A stretch of DNA of 64,000 bases from GCA-2746365 sp963711255 (GCA_963711255.1 CAVQDO010000006.1:1-64000); one strand, 5' to 3'. Shown: positions 1 through 9,200, counted from the stretch's first letter. Notes: generated from the letters alone by a model not told the origin. Made by a program: numbers and translations.

Positions 1-693
1 CACTTTGTTAATTACATCGATATCATCAAAATCGACAAACCCGTCATGGGCTTATTACCAGACAATGAAGATTTTTCTGCCCTGCTCTCCGATCTCGGCA
101 TCACAAAAAAATCATTAATCGTGGCTTATGACGATGAAGGTGGTGGCTGCGCCGCCCGCTTTGTCTGGACACTTAACGTATTCGGTCACGAAACCGCTGT
201 TGTTCTGAACGGCGGACTTCACAGCTGGGCAAATGAAGGCCATCAGCTAAGTAACAAAGCACCGGATAAACCTGAACCTTCAGATTACCAGCTAAGAAAA
301 ACGCATCGCCATACGGCAAACCGGGCTTTCATACAAACGCATCTAGACGACGACGGAGTGGCCATCCTGGATGCCCGCTCCCTGGATGAATATAACGGTG
401 TGAAAAAATTTGCCGAAAAAGCCGGCCATATTCCAGGGGCGATCCACTATGAATGGACTGAATCAATGGATCAAAACCGGAACTTGCGCCACCTGCCCGC
501 CGAAGAAGTACAACAGCGACTGGACTCCCTTGGCATCACGCAGGACAAAGAAGTAGTCTGTTACTGTCAGTCACATCATCGCTCTGCCTATTCCTGGCTG
601 GTTTTAAAATCCCTGGGATATGAAAATGTCCTGGGCTACCCGGGCTCATGGTCTGAATGGGGAAATCATGCTGATACGCCGGTAGAAACATGA
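1..693 (+). CDS. Rhodanese-type sulfurtransferase, 5' end outside the window
   Basis: Two-domain rhodanese (thiosulfate or 3-mercaptopyruvate sulfurtransferase type), which moves a sulfane sulfur onto an acceptor through a cysteine persulfide. The frame is open from base 1, so the gene is cut by the window edge; the ATG at 46 is internal. The N-terminal inactive domain ends around base 300. The C-terminal domain has the LDARSLDEY and AGHIPGAIHYEW motifs and the active loop CYCQSHHRS, with the likely catalytic Cys at bases 565-567, followed by GSWSEWG. The HHR-containing loop differs from the CGSG loop of SseA, so the sulfur donor is uncertain. It converges on orn. Confidence 0.85.
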   Translation, partial: HFVNYIDIIKIDKPVMGLLPDNEDFSALLSDLGITKKSLIVAYDDEGGGCAARFVWTLNVFGHETAVVLNGGLHSWANEGHQLSNKAPDKPEPSDYQLRKTHRHTANRAFIQTHLDDDGVAILDARSLDEYNGVKKFAEKAGHIPGAIHYEWTESMDQNRNLRHLPAEEVQQRLDSLGITQDKEVVCYCQSHHRSAYSWLVLKSLGYENVLGYPGSWSEWGNHADTPVET

Positions 694-747
694 GCTTTAA
701 ATCACCCGATATTTTTTACTTCTAAACGACTACCCTGCAACTTACAG

Positions 748-1305
748 TTAAATCGTAAGTATGTTTTCACGATAATGTTTAAGTTCATCAATCGAGTCCT
801 TGATATCATCCATCGCCAGGTGGCTTGACTCTTTGGCGTAAACCATTTTCTTTTCGGGCGCCCAGCGGCTGGTGAGTTCTTTTAATGTGCTGACATCAAG
901 GTGTCGGTAGTGAAAAAAGTCTTCCAGCCTAGGCATATAACGTGCGAGAAAACGCCTGTCCTGGCAGATACTGTTGCCGCACATTGGTGACTTCTTTTCA
1001 GGCACGTATTGCCTTAAAAAGGCCAGTGTTAAATTTTCCGCCGTTTCTTCCGAGATAGCACTGTTTCTGACACGATCAGTTAAGCCGGACATTCCATGCT
1101 GATTGGTACACCACTCATCCATATTATCCATAAGATCATCTGCCTGGTGAATAACGATGGATGGCCCTTCGTCGATAACATTCAGCTGTTTATCCGTAAC
1201 AATGGTAGCAATTTCGATAATGACGTCTGAATTAGGGTCAAGACCTGTCATTTCCAGATCGATCCAGATCAGGTTTTCATCGTTTAATTTCGATATATTT
1301 TTCAT
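748..1305 (-). CDS. orn: Oligoribonuclease
   Basis: A 185-residue DEDDh 3'-5' exoribonuclease that degrades 2-5 nt RNA fragments and linear dinucleotides such as pGpG to mononucleotides in the cytoplasm. It starts with the family signature WIDLEMTGLDP (Asp16 and Glu18 as metal ligands) and has GNSICQDRRFL and the C-terminal HLAMDDI segment with the catalytic His and last Asp. Length and collinearity match E. coli Orn (181 aa). In E. coli orn is next to rsgA; here rsgA lies about 2.2 kb away with three genes between. The upstream region is shared with a divergent M48 protease gene. Confidence 0.97.
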   Translation of the reverse strand: MKNISKLNDENLIWIDLEMTGLDPNSDVIIEIATIVTDKQLNVIDEGPSIVIHQADDLMDNMDEWCTNQHGMSGLTDRVRNSAISEETAENLTLAFLRQYVPEKKSPMCGNSICQDRRFLARYMPRLEDFFHYRHLDVSTLKELTSRWAPEKKMVYAKESSHLAMDDIKDSIDELKHYRENILTI

Positions 1306-1440
1306 ATTCTCGGCTTATTTTTATTTTAAAATAGATTCAGGCATGAGTATCCGCACTGGTTTGTATCAGCGCAATCACTGGTATACTCATCAAAGACGAT
1401 AGATAATACAAGCAACGGCTGATAACACAAAGAGTTTTTA

Positions 1441-2691
1441 ATGAACGAGTTACACAATTTCACCCTTTTATTCCTGGCAATGCTGGCGGTATCCACCCTG
1501 ATGCGCCTCTACCTGTCACAACGGCAAATAAATTTTGTTACACAAAATCGCGAGAAAGTGCCCGAATCATTTGCCGAAAACATTTCACTGGAAGATCACC
1601 AAAAAGCAGCAGACTACACCACTGCCAAAGTTAAGTTTGGACGCTTGCCGCTTTTCTATGAGGTAGCACTACTGCTTTTATGGACACTAGGCGGCGGCCT
1701 GGACTGGCTGGACACCAATATTATTGCACTTGAACTTGGCCCAGTTCTTACCGGCATTAGCGTCATCCTTATATATACTTTAATCTCTTCATTGCTAGAC
1801 CTGCCATTCTCTATTTACAGCACCTTTGTAATCGAAGAAAAATACGGCTTCAATCGCACTACCGTAAAAACCTTTATCATCGATATATTCAAGGGCAGCC
1901 TGCTCGGCCTGCTTTTAGGCGTACCACTGTTATACGTTGTATTGTGGTTAATGGAACAGGCCGGTGACCAGTGGTGGATATACACCTGGATAGTCGTCAG
2001 TGGCTTCAGCCTGTTTATGATGTGGGTGTACCCGACGTGGATTGCGCCCATTTTTAATAAATTCGAACCGCTGGAAGAAGGTGAAACACTAAACCGTATA
2101 ACCAGCCTGCTAAATCGCTGCGGATTTAGCAGCAACGGTATCTTTGTTATTGACGGTTCCAAACGCTCCTCACACGGAAATGCTTATTTCTCCGGTTTCG
2201 GCCGCAACAAACGCATCGTATTTTTTGATACCCTGCTAAAAATGTTAAGCGATGATGAACTGGAAGCGGTACTTGCGCACGAGCTTGGTCATTTCAAGAA
2301 AAAGCACATCATCAAGGGCATGGCTATTTCATTTAGCACAACATTGCTGGCACTGGCACTGCTCGCCTGGTTGATGAAATCCGAGTGGTTTTATACTTCT
2401 CTGGGTATTACTCACACTTCAACCTATATGGCTCTGCTATTATTCACCCTGGTACTGCCGGTATTCACTTTTGTCTTTCAACCCCTGTTTAGTATCTTTT
2501 CTCGTAAAAACGAGTTTGAAGCTGATGCCTTTGCCGCTGAACAAACAGATGCCAGGTACCTGATACAGGCACTGGTTGGCCTGTATCGCGAAAACGCGAG
2601 CACATTAACACCAGATCCGATGTATTCGGCTTTTTATGATTCTCACCCGCCGGCACCAGTGAGAATTGCGCATTTAAATGCACAAACGTAA
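1441..2691 (+). CDS. M48 family (Ste24/CAAX-type) membrane metalloprotease
   Basis: A 416-residue integral membrane zinc protease. The N-terminal half has several hydrophobic helices and the region typical of the M48 N-terminal domain. The zinc site is HELGH at residues 280-284, and NEFEADAF supplies the third ligand, Glu360. This is the Ste24/CAAX-protease branch by length and architecture rather than the shorter HtpX branch. In bacteria, which lack protein prenylation, the role is probably membrane protein quality control; that is inference. It is transcribed divergently from orn, and a small lipoprotein gene follows 33 bp downstream. Confidence 0.9.
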   Translation: MNELHNFTLLFLAMLAVSTLMRLYLSQRQINFVTQNREKVPESFAENISLEDHQKAADYTTAKVKFGRLPLFYEVALLLLWTLGGGLDWLDTNIIALELGPVLTGISVILIYTLISSLLDLPFSIYSTFVIEEKYGFNRTTVKTFIIDIFKGSLLGLLLGVPLLYVVLWLMEQAGDQWWIYTWIVVSGFSLFMMWVYPTWIAPIFNKFEPLEEGETLNRITSLLNRCGFSSNGIFVIDGSKRSSHGNAYFSGFGRNKRIVFFDTLLKMLSDDELEAVLAHELGHFKKKHIIKGMAISFSTTLLALALLAWLMKSEWFYTSLGITHTSTYMALLLFTLVLPVFTFVFQPLFSIFSRKNEFEADAFAAEQTDARYLIQALVGLYRENASTLTPDPMYSAFYDSHPPAPVRIAHLNAQT

Positions 2692-2724
2692 TCCACATCT
2701 AGAAACCATAAGCAGGATAAAATT

Positions 2725-3108
2725 ATGAACCTAAGAGTAACTCACCCATACAGAAGTTTTCTACTGGTATCTGTCATATGCTTAAGCACAGCTTCCTGCG
2801 CCAACGATGACAATGGCAACAACGCTGCCAGCAATACTGTTACTGAAAACACCGTTGTTGAAACAGCCACTATTGAAGATACCGATGAAATCACTAACCA
2901 GATTGCTCACGGCGAGGAAACGCATTCTAATCACTGCTACAAATGCCATACAGACGATGTCTATAAACGAGAAGATCGATTTGTAAAATCGATAGATGCC
3001 TTAAGCAAACAGGTGGTTCGCTGCAAAGACGGCACCGGTGCACCATGGTTTGATGAAGACACCGATGCCGTTGTACAGTTTTTAAATAAAAAATACTACC
3101 GTTTCTAA
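2725..3108 (+). CDS. Small mono-heme c-type cytochrome lipoprotein
   Basis: A 127-residue exported protein. The N-terminus has a basic start, a hydrophobic core and a lipobox-like TASC, so it is probably a lipoprotein, although the -3 residue is not the usual Leu. A Thr/Asn/Glu-rich linker follows, then a single heme-binding motif CYKCH at residues 71-75. Only about 50 residues follow, enough for a minimal class I cytochrome c fold; an axial ligand cannot be assigned with certainty. Partner and redox role are unknown. It sits 11 bp before the pterin dehydratase gene, so the two may be co-transcribed. Confidence 0.7.
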   Translation: MNLRVTHPYRSFLLVSVICLSTASCANDDNGNNAASNTVTENTVVETATIEDTDEITNQIAHGEETHSNHCYKCHTDDVYKREDRFVKSIDALSKQVVRCKDGTGAPWFDEDTDAVVQFLNKKYYRF

Positions 3109-3119
3109 GCAGTATACAA

Positions 3120-3470
3120 ATGACTGGGACAAACCTACAACTGGCCATTCAACAATGCAGGGAACTGCCTGCTGAAGACGGTGCATTGAATAAACAGGAG
3201 TCAGCCAGCTTTTTTCGGCAATTAAGCCCGGAATGGCAGCTGGATCAGGATAATCAAACGATCAGTCATACCTTTACTTTCGAAAATTATTATCAAACCA
3301 TGGCATTTGTAAATGTCATTGCTCAAATAGCCCACCAGCAAAATCATCACCCCGACCTGCTTGTTTGTTACAACAAATGCACTGTCACCTACAGCACGCA
3401 CAGCGTCGGCGGTTTATCAATTAATGATTTTATCTGTGCCGCAAAAATTAATGCCGCGCAAAACCTTTAA
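3120..3470 (+). CDS. 4a-hydroxytetrahydrobiopterin dehydratase (PCD/DCoH family)
   Basis: A 116-residue member of the pterin-4a-carbinolamine dehydratase family, which dehydrates 4a-hydroxytetrahydropterin during pterin recycling. The family pattern is plain: HQQNHHPDL, then a Tyr and Val-rich strand, then STHSVGGLSINDFICAAKI, matching the H-H-P...T-H...G-L-T...D signature. No phenylalanine hydroxylase gene (phhA) is visible in the window, so it may act on other pterin cofactors such as those of the molybdenum pathway. Start ATG lies 11 bp after the cytochrome stop, and rsgA follows 9 bp downstream. Confidence 0.93.
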   Translation: MTGTNLQLAIQQCRELPAEDGALNKQESASFFRQLSPEWQLDQDNQTISHTFTFENYYQTMAFVNVIAQIAHQQNHHPDLLVCYNKCTVTYSTHSVGGLSINDFICAAKINAAQNL

Positions 3471-3479
3471 GCTGTAAAT

Positions 3480-4508
3480 ATGGCAAAACGTAAGTTATCA
3501 AAGCAGCAACATCGGCGCATTGCTTCCCAGCAAAAAAATAAAATAATAGATGATGATATGCAGCTTGATGAGTCCAGCACTCAGACCGCTCGCGTTATCA
3601 GTCATCATGGCCGCCAGCTTTATGCTGAAATTTATGATGCTGAAAATCAGCCCCGTAAGATCAAATGTAAAATCCGGCAGAACCTGGGTGATATAGCCTG
3701 CGGCGATTATGTCATTGTCCAGCAGATGCTAAGTGCTGACCAGGAAGCTCACTCAAGCGAGACTCAAAACGTTGTTGTTGCCGTCAAGGAAAGAAGCAAC
3801 CTGCTGGTTAAAACCGGTTTTGGCGGCTCAGTAAAACCAGTGGCGGCTAATATCGGGCAGGTCGTTATTGTTACCTCAATACTACCAAAACCCAATCCCT
3901 ACCTGATCGACCGTTATTTAACCGCCGCTGAGAACCTGCCGGCAAAAGCGCTTATCATTATCAATAAAATTGAATTACTCGATGATAAGTCGAAAAAGGA
4001 AATTGAGAACTTAACCGCTTTATACCGAGAAATTGGTTACCATGTTATCTGCTCCAGCATGAAAAACAATATCGGGCTGGATGAAATATCAGATGCCTTA
4101 AGCAACACCACCAGCATACTTGTTGGCCTGTCCGGCGTCGGCAAGTCCTCTATCGTAAAAGCGATTCTGCCAAAAGAGGAAATCAAAATAGGTGAAACCT
4201 CGGAAGCGACCGGCGAAGGCAAACACACCACCACTGTCTCAGCCCTTTATCATTTAAAATGCAACGGCATTATAATTGACTCACCCGGTGTACGCGACTT
4301 CACCCCGATCAACAATAGTATTGATGAAATCAGCAATGGTTTTGCCGATGTAAGAAAATTTATTGGCGCCTGCAAGTTCAGTAACTGCAGCCACAAAAAC
4401 GAGCCTGACTGCGCATTGAAACAGGCGGTAGCCAATGGCGCACTCAGTGAGCTGCGCTTTAACAATTACCTGCGGCTTATAGAAGAATACCAGACACAGC
4501 AGGCATAG
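3480..4508 (+). CDS. rsgA: Small ribosomal subunit biogenesis GTPase RsgA
   Basis: A 342-residue circularly permuted GTPase that helps late maturation of the 30S subunit. In order: a Lys/Gln-rich basic N-terminus, an OB-fold (about residues 35-105), the permuted G motifs with G4 NKIE near residue 161, G1 GLSGVGKSS near 216-224 and G3 DSPG near 267, then a C-terminal zinc knuckle with CKFSNCSH and a later Cys. The G4-G1-G3 order is diagnostic of the family. The stop codon abuts that of the convergent gene at 4509. Confidence 0.96.
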   Translation: MAKRKLSKQQHRRIASQQKNKIIDDDMQLDESSTQTARVISHHGRQLYAEIYDAENQPRKIKCKIRQNLGDIACGDYVIVQQMLSADQEAHSSETQNVVVAVKERSNLLVKTGFGGSVKPVAANIGQVVIVTSILPKPNPYLIDRYLTAAENLPAKALIIINKIELLDDKSKKEIENLTALYREIGYHVICSSMKNNIGLDEISDALSNTTSILVGLSGVGKSSIVKAILPKEEIKIGETSEATGEGKHTTTVSALYHLKCNGIIIDSPGVRDFTPINNSIDEISNGFADVRKFIGACKFSNCSHKNEPDCALKQAVANGALSELRFNNYLRLIEEYQTQQA

Positions 4509-5408
4509 CTATAAATTGCTGGCTACCGATTCAATGTTATCGGCCCGCACTCTGAAAGTAACAGATATTGGATTATGATCGGAAGAAGTAACCTGCATAA
4601 CCCGGTTGCTGACCGCTTCCAGCTGACGATAAAAAACGTGGTCTATTGCCATTCCAAAAAAATGTGTTTTATTATTTACCGGGTACTCGATATCGGACAG
4701 TGACAACTTATCGACCAGCTGCATCACCTTCGCCATACGTGCTTCACTCCAGCTATTAAAATCACCGGCAACGATCATCGGCCCCTGGTGATACCTGATC
4801 GCCTGGTACAGGGTTTCCAGCTGCTGCTGATAATCATCAATACCAAAAGTGAAATTGATGCCATGTATATTGGCCACCAGTAATTTTTCCTTTGAGCCAG
4901 CGATTGCATAATAACTAACCAGGGTCGCTTTAGGGATCCGGATCAGCGGTTCATTCTGCTTATATCCGCAACTGTGAATAACATCACTGTTGGCCAATGT
5001 CATTACCCCGGCAGCGTCACCATTCAACTGGAAGGCTGCATTCATCACCCAGTTGAAATCGTGTTTCAATAGCAGGCCGGATAACTCTTCATCAAGCAAT
5101 GCTTCCTGAATAGTCATCAGGTCATGACTGCTTGCATAAGCCGATAGATCCTGTTGCCAGTTATCGCCATTGCCTTTATATATGTTCCAGTTTAAAAATG
5201 CGATAGCGTCAGGATCAAGCCCTGCCTGCTGCTCATTTTTCACAGTCACAATCTCAGCTGGCTGACACGAGTGGTCACCGTTACGGGCATCAACATGGTC
5301 GCCGGCCATATTGCTTGAAACAAACTGTAATCTATCACTATAAGAAACGCATGCTGTCAGCACGACAGGCAACACGAACAACAGCAATAATCTGAACCTT
5401 AATCGCAT
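4509..5408 (-). CDS. Endonuclease/exonuclease/phosphatase-fold lipoprotein
   Basis: A 299-residue protein with a lipoprotein signal (lipobox LTAC, Cys20), so it is probably anchored on the periplasmic side. The body has the EEP-fold motifs in order: NWNIYKG, the ITIQEAL-like segment with its metal-binding Glu, AGDFNSW, and near the end SSDHNPI with the catalytic His. Known members hydrolyse phosphodiesters or phosphomonoesters of nucleic acids, phospholipids or sugars; the substrate here cannot be told. Its neighbour on the other strand is a phospholipase D-type gene, which suggests but does not prove a lipid role. It converges tail to tail with rsgA. Confidence 0.82.
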   Translation of the reverse strand: MRLRFRLLLLFVLPVVLTACVSYSDRLQFVSSNMAGDHVDARNGDHSCQPAEIVTVKNEQQAGLDPDAIAFLNWNIYKGNGDNWQQDLSAYASSHDLMTIQEALLDEELSGLLLKHDFNWVMNAAFQLNGDAAGVMTLANSDVIHSCGYKQNEPLIRIPKATLVSYYAIAGSKEKLLVANIHGINFTFGIDDYQQQLETLYQAIRYHQGPMIVAGDFNSWSEARMAKVMQLVDKLSLSDIEYPVNNKTHFFGMAIDHVFYRQLEAVSNRVMQVTSSDHNPISVTFRVRADNIESVASNL

Positions 5409-5552
5409 TAGATATTTACGTTACAATCAGTGTAAAGGAAAGGGTTATTATCCCACTAGTATGCGGGTAAAACAGGAAAACTCAAGGCTGGAACCGCTGT
5501 TACCCATGACAACCTCCCTGCAAAACAAAATTAACCCGGTAAAAACAGTAAT

Positions 5553-6815
5553 ATGATAAAAAGCGAAAACAAGTCCGGTTTTTATTTGCTGAGTGACAAT
5601 ACGGATGCTTTTGTCGCTCGCTTTGCGCTTGCCACTATCGCTGAAAAAACTCTCGACATCCAGTATTACATCATGCACAACGATGCCAGTGGTGAATACC
5701 TGGCCTACACTATTCTCAAAGCCGCAGACCGAGGCGTACATGTTCGCATACTGGTCGACGATATTAATTTATCCGGTCGCGACAGCCGCTTAAAAATGTT
5801 AAGCCAGCACGATAATATTGAAATATGTATTTTCAACCCTCTTTCAAATCGTGGCTGGCTTCGTCATATTGAATTAATAGTTAAACTAAAACGTGCTGGC
5901 AGACGAATGCATAACAAGGCATTTATCGCAGACAGTTCCGTTGCCATTATCGGTGGTAGAAATATTGGTGATGAGTATTTTGACGCCAGGAGAGAAATTA
6001 ATTTTGTTGATCTGGATCTATTAATCATAGGCCCTGTTGTTAACAATATAACAACCAGCTTTAACGCGTTCTGGAATAGCCAGTGGGCGACTGCCATCGA
6101 AGATCTAAGCAAAACAAAAGTGGTAAAAGCTCAGCTCAAAGGCGTTCGCAGAAGGCTAACAGATAAATGGATGCGTGCAAAAAACTCAGACTACTTTCAT
6201 TCGTTACAACACGCTGACTTCACACAAAAGCTAATCAATAAAAAAATTCCATTTATCTGGAGCAGTGCAAAATTAGTCTATGACCTGCCTGAAAAGCTTA
6301 TCGCATCACCTACAGACTCAAGCATCCACTTTGGTCCTAAAATAAACAAATACATCGATTCATCCAGCGAAGAAATATTAATTGCAACACCCTACCTGGT
6401 ACCTGGTGATACCGGGTTACAACGTTTAATAAAAAAACGACGACAGGGAACAAAAATTAAAATTTTAACAAACTCACTAGCAGCCACGGATGTTATCGCC
6501 GTTCATGCAGGTTATAAAAAATATCGCGAAAAATTAATAAAAGCGGATATAAAATTATTCGAGTTAAAAGCTAATGCGCAACATCTGCACTCCAAAACCA
6601 GAAAACTTCTAGCAGGATCCTCTAGTGCTAGCCTGCACGCAAAATACATGGTCATCGACAAACAATATGTATTTGTTGGTTCAGCCAATCTCGACCCGCG
6701 ATCAAATGCACTAAATACAGAAATTGGTGTAATTATCGACAGCAAGGAACTGGCAGCGCAAGCAGTAGCTTTATTCAATGAAACGAGCTTCCTCCAAAAA
6801 ACAGCCATCAACTAA
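5553..6815 (+). CDS. ClsC-like cardiolipin synthase / phospholipase D family protein, tail broken
   Basis: A 420-residue protein with two HKD motifs, HNKAFIAD (His120) and HAKYMVID (His362), the duplicated catalytic signature of phospholipase D enzymes. GGRNIGDEYF, LTNSLAATD and ANLDPRSNALNTE resemble E. coli ClsC (YmdC), which makes cardiolipin from two phospholipids. The reading frame stops about 50 residues earlier than ClsC; the missing tail is recognisable downstream in other frames (see 6812-6955). At the 5' end the ATG overlaps the TGA of a 31-codon upstream frame starting at 5461 (ATGA), and no clear ribosome-binding site precedes 5553, so the N-terminus is also doubtful. Confidence 0.82.
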   Translation: MIKSENKSGFYLLSDNTDAFVARFALATIAEKTLDIQYYIMHNDASGEYLAYTILKAADRGVHVRILVDDINLSGRDSRLKMLSQHDNIEICIFNPLSNRGWLRHIELIVKLKRAGRRMHNKAFIADSSVAIIGGRNIGDEYFDARREINFVDLDLLIIGPVVNNITTSFNAFWNSQWATAIEDLSKTKVVKAQLKGVRRRLTDKWMRAKNSDYFHSLQHADFTQKLINKKIPFIWSSAKLVYDLPEKLIASPTDSSIHFGPKINKYIDSSSEEILIATPYLVPGDTGLQRLIKKRRQGTKIKILTNSLAATDVIAVHAGYKKYREKLIKADIKLFELKANAQHLHSKTRKLLAGSSSASLHAKYMVIDKQYVFVGSANLDPRSNALNTEIGVIIDSKELAAQAVALFNETSFLQKTAIN

Positions 6816-6955
6816 CATATGATGAAAAGACTAGTCCTGGGTAACAGAGGAAGATGGTGAAACAATAAAAACCTTTCGGAGAGCCTGGCGTCAGCCTGTT
6901 TAGAAAAGCAGTTGCTTTTATTTTAAGCCTGTTGCCATTTGAAAGCTTATTATAA
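6812..6955 (+). pseudogene. Out-of-frame remnant of the ClsC-like C-terminal tail
   Basis: Past the stop of the phospholipase D gene, three consecutive pieces in different frames read like the conserved ClsC tail: LTYDEKTS (6812-6835), WVTEEDGETIKTFRRAW (from 6838) and LFRKAVAFILSLLPFESLL ending at a TAA (6896-6955). E. coli ClsC ends in a similar W-V...SFWKR...SILPVEWLL pattern. The order is right and the pieces abut, so the ancestral gene probably ran to 6955 and small insertions or deletions broke it in at least three places. Sequencing error is the alternative. Confidence 0.68.
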
Positions 6956-6986
6956 TTTGAAGCTGTATTATTCTTACAGCGGCTCA

Positions 6987-7451
6987 CTAAGCCTGCTTTC
7001 TACGGGATTTAAAAAAGCTTTGCAATAGTATACGGCTGTCTTCAGCCATAACACCCGGTACAACATCAAAGTTATGATTATGCTGATTCGCGTCCAGCAA
7101 ATTGAATGCCCCGCCGAGAGCGCCAGTACGTGGCTCAGGCGCACCATAAACCACTTTTGATACACGTGCATGTATCATTGCGCCAACGCACATGGAGCAA
7201 GGTTCAAGCGTGACGTACATGGTGGTGCCGGTAAGGCGATAATTATTGAGTTTCTGACCCGCTTCACGCATCGCCATAATTTCAGCATGAGAAGTAGCGT
7301 CATGACTTGAGATCGGCTGATTCCAGCCTTCGGCAATCAGCTCATCGTCTTTTACCAGAACCGCACCGACAGGTACCTCACCCGCAGCCTCGGCTTTACG
7401 CGCAAGTTCAAGCGCCAGTGACATCCACTTAATGTCAGCTTCTGTTTCCAT
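6987..7451 (-). CDS. tadA: tRNA-specific adenosine deaminase TadA
   Basis: A 154-residue zinc-dependent deaminase that converts A34 to inosine in the anticodon of tRNA-Arg(ACG). The zinc and catalytic site is complete: HAEI (His55 ligand, Glu57 proton shuttle) and PCSMC (Cys85 and Cys88). Length fits bacterial TadA. The C-terminus ends in a basic SFFKSRRKQA, which in this family contacts the tRNA. It lies downstream of guaA on the same strand, separated by an intergenic inverted repeat. Confidence 0.95.
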   Translation of the reverse strand: METEADIKWMSLALELARKAEAAGEVPVGAVLVKDDELIAEGWNQPISSHDATSHAEIMAMREAGQKLNNYRLTGTTMYVTLEPCSMCVGAMIHARVSKVVYGAPEPRTGALGGAFNLLDANQHNHNFDVVPGVMAEDSRILLQSFFKSRRKQA

Positions 7452-7484
7452 ATAAAAACATATTTTTAGTTTGAGTGGTGTGAT

Positions 7485-7581
7485 TTTTCGTTAGCTACAA
7501 GGCATAAATAGAAATGGAAACGGAGCGTACACAGGTACGTGAGTATTACATTTCTATTTATAACGCAGTAGCTAGCGAAAA
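7485..7581. repeat. Long imperfect inverted repeat between guaA and tadA
   Basis: The left arm at 7485-7515 begins TTTTCGTTAGCTAC and ends TAGAAATG. The right arm at 7549-7581 begins CATTTCTATTTATAA and ends GTAGCTAGCGAAAAA. They pair with a few mismatches. The 33-base centre holds a second small palindrome, GTACACAGGTAC. The transcript could form a long hairpin behind guaA, but there is no clean T-run as in an intrinsic terminator. A dispersed palindromic repeat is also possible; I saw no second copy in the window. Confidence 0.6.
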
Positions 7582-7603
7582 AGCGCATTACTCAGGCTAA
7601 AAA

Positions 7604-9172
7604 TCACTCCCATTCGATAGTTGCTGGCGGCTTTCCTGATATGTCGTAGGTTACACGGGAAATGCCATCAACTTCGTTGATGATTCTAGTTGAGACATGG
7701 CCGAGGAAATCGTATGGCAGGTGTGCCCAGCGAGCCGTCATAAAATCAATGGTTTCTACCGCACGCAACGCGACAACATAATCGTATCGACGGCCGTCAC
7801 CCATAACACCAACTGATTTAACCGGAAGAAATACCGTGAATGCCTGGCTGACTTTATCGTAAAGATCGTTTTTATATAATTCTTCGATAAAGATATGGTC
7901 GGCCAGACGCAGCAGGTCAGCATATTCTTTTTTCACTTCACCCAGGATACGCACACCTAACCCCGGACCCGGGAATGGGTGACGGTAAACCATATCAGCA
8001 GGCAGGCCAAGTTCAACGCCAATCTTGCGCACTTCATCCTTGAACAACTCGCGTAACGGTTCAACCAGTTTTAATTCCATATCATCCGGCAGACCGCCAA
8101 CATTATGATGCGATTTAATCAGGTGTGAATTTTTGCTGCCGGCGGACTCAATGACATCCGGATAAATAGTTCCCTGCGCCAACCAGTTTGCATTGGGTAA
8201 TTTACGCGCTTCTTCCTGAAAAATTTCGATGAAAACACGACCGATAATTTTACGTTTCTGCTCTGGTTCGTCTGCACCTTTGAGCTCTGCAAGAAAACGC
8301 TGCTCGGCATCAACACGGATCACTTTTACGCCCATGTTCTCGGCAAAGGTCGCCATTACCTGGTCGCCCTCGCGATGGCGCAGCAAACCGTTATCGACAA
8401 AGACACAGGTCAACTGGTCAGCAATCGCCTGGTGCAACAGGGCAGCAACAACAGAAGAATCCACACCGCCAGAAAGGCCCAGGATAACTTCGTCGTCACC
8501 GACCTGCTGACGAACTCGATCAATGTTATCTTTAATGATGTTGCCAGCAGTCCAGTCAGAGGCACAGCCGCAGATGCCGTGCACAAAACGCTCGATAATA
8601 CGTTGGCCCTGTTTGGTGTGGGTTACTTCCGGGTGAAACTGTAAACCGTAGAAGTGACGCGATTCATCTGCCATGCCGGCAAATGGCGCATTGTCGGTAC
8701 TGGCAATGCAGTTAAAACCCTGCGGCAACTCATCGACTTTATCACCATGCGACATCCAGACATCAAGCATGCCAAAACCTTCAGCGGTAACATGGTCTTC
8801 AATATCTTTTAACAGCTGGCTATGGCCCCTCGCCCGCACCTGTGCAAAACCGAATTCACGATGCGTTGACGCGGCTACTTTTCCGCCCAGCTGCGCAGCC
8901 ATGGTTTGCATACCGTAACAAATTCCCAAAACCGGAACACCGGCTTCAAACACGTACTGGGGTGCAATCAGGGTATCGTTGGCATTAACCGATTCAGGCC
9001 CACCGGATAAAATAATACCGTTCGGTTTAAACGCTTTTATTTCTTCTTCTGTAAACCCAGTGTGATGAACCTCACTGTAAACACCGGCTTCACGCACACG
9101 GCGCGCGATGAGCTGCGTGTACTGCGATCCAAAGTCGAGAATTAATATACGATCAGAATGAATATCATGCAT
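7604..9172 (-). CDS. guaA: GMP synthase (glutamine-hydrolysing)
   Basis: A 522-residue enzyme that aminates XMP to GMP with glutamine and ATP, the last step of GMP synthesis. The N-terminal class I glutamine amidotransferase has the nucleophile in LGICYGMQ (Cys85) and the His/Glu pair in QFHPEVTHT. The ATP pyrophosphatase domain follows with the P-loop LGLSGGVDSS near residue 228, and then the dimerisation domain ending KPPATIEWE, the usual C-terminus. Length matches E. coli GuaA (525). guaB lies upstream on the same strand, but a 199-bp spacer with a nested palindromic repeat separates the two. Confidence 0.98.
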   Translation of the reverse strand: MHDIHSDRILILDFGSQYTQLIARRVREAGVYSEVHHTGFTEEEIKAFKPNGIILSGGPESVNANDTLIAPQYVFEAGVPVLGICYGMQTMAAQLGGKVAASTHREFGFAQVRARGHSQLLKDIEDHVTAEGFGMLDVWMSHGDKVDELPQGFNCIASTDNAPFAGMADESRHFYGLQFHPEVTHTKQGQRIIERFVHGICGCASDWTAGNIIKDNIDRVRQQVGDDEVILGLSGGVDSSVVAALLHQAIADQLTCVFVDNGLLRHREGDQVMATFAENMGVKVIRVDAEQRFLAELKGADEPEQKRKIIGRVFIEIFQEEARKLPNANWLAQGTIYPDVIESAGSKNSHLIKSHHNVGGLPDDMELKLVEPLRELFKDEVRKIGVELGLPADMVYRHPFPGPGLGVRILGEVKKEYADLLRLADHIFIEELYKNDLYDKVSQAFTVFLPVKSVGVMGDGRRYDYVVALRAVETIDFMTARWAHLPYDFLGHVSTRIINEVDGISRVTYDISGKPPATIEWE

Positions 9173-9200
9173 GGCGGTATTGTCTAAGATTTATATTTAA

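Noticed and set aside
5461..5556. 31-codon frame before the phospholipase D gene, as an independent leader peptide
   Set aside because: Possible through the ATGA overlap, but it lacks a ribosome-binding site, and a displaced N-terminus of the damaged gene is an equally good reading.
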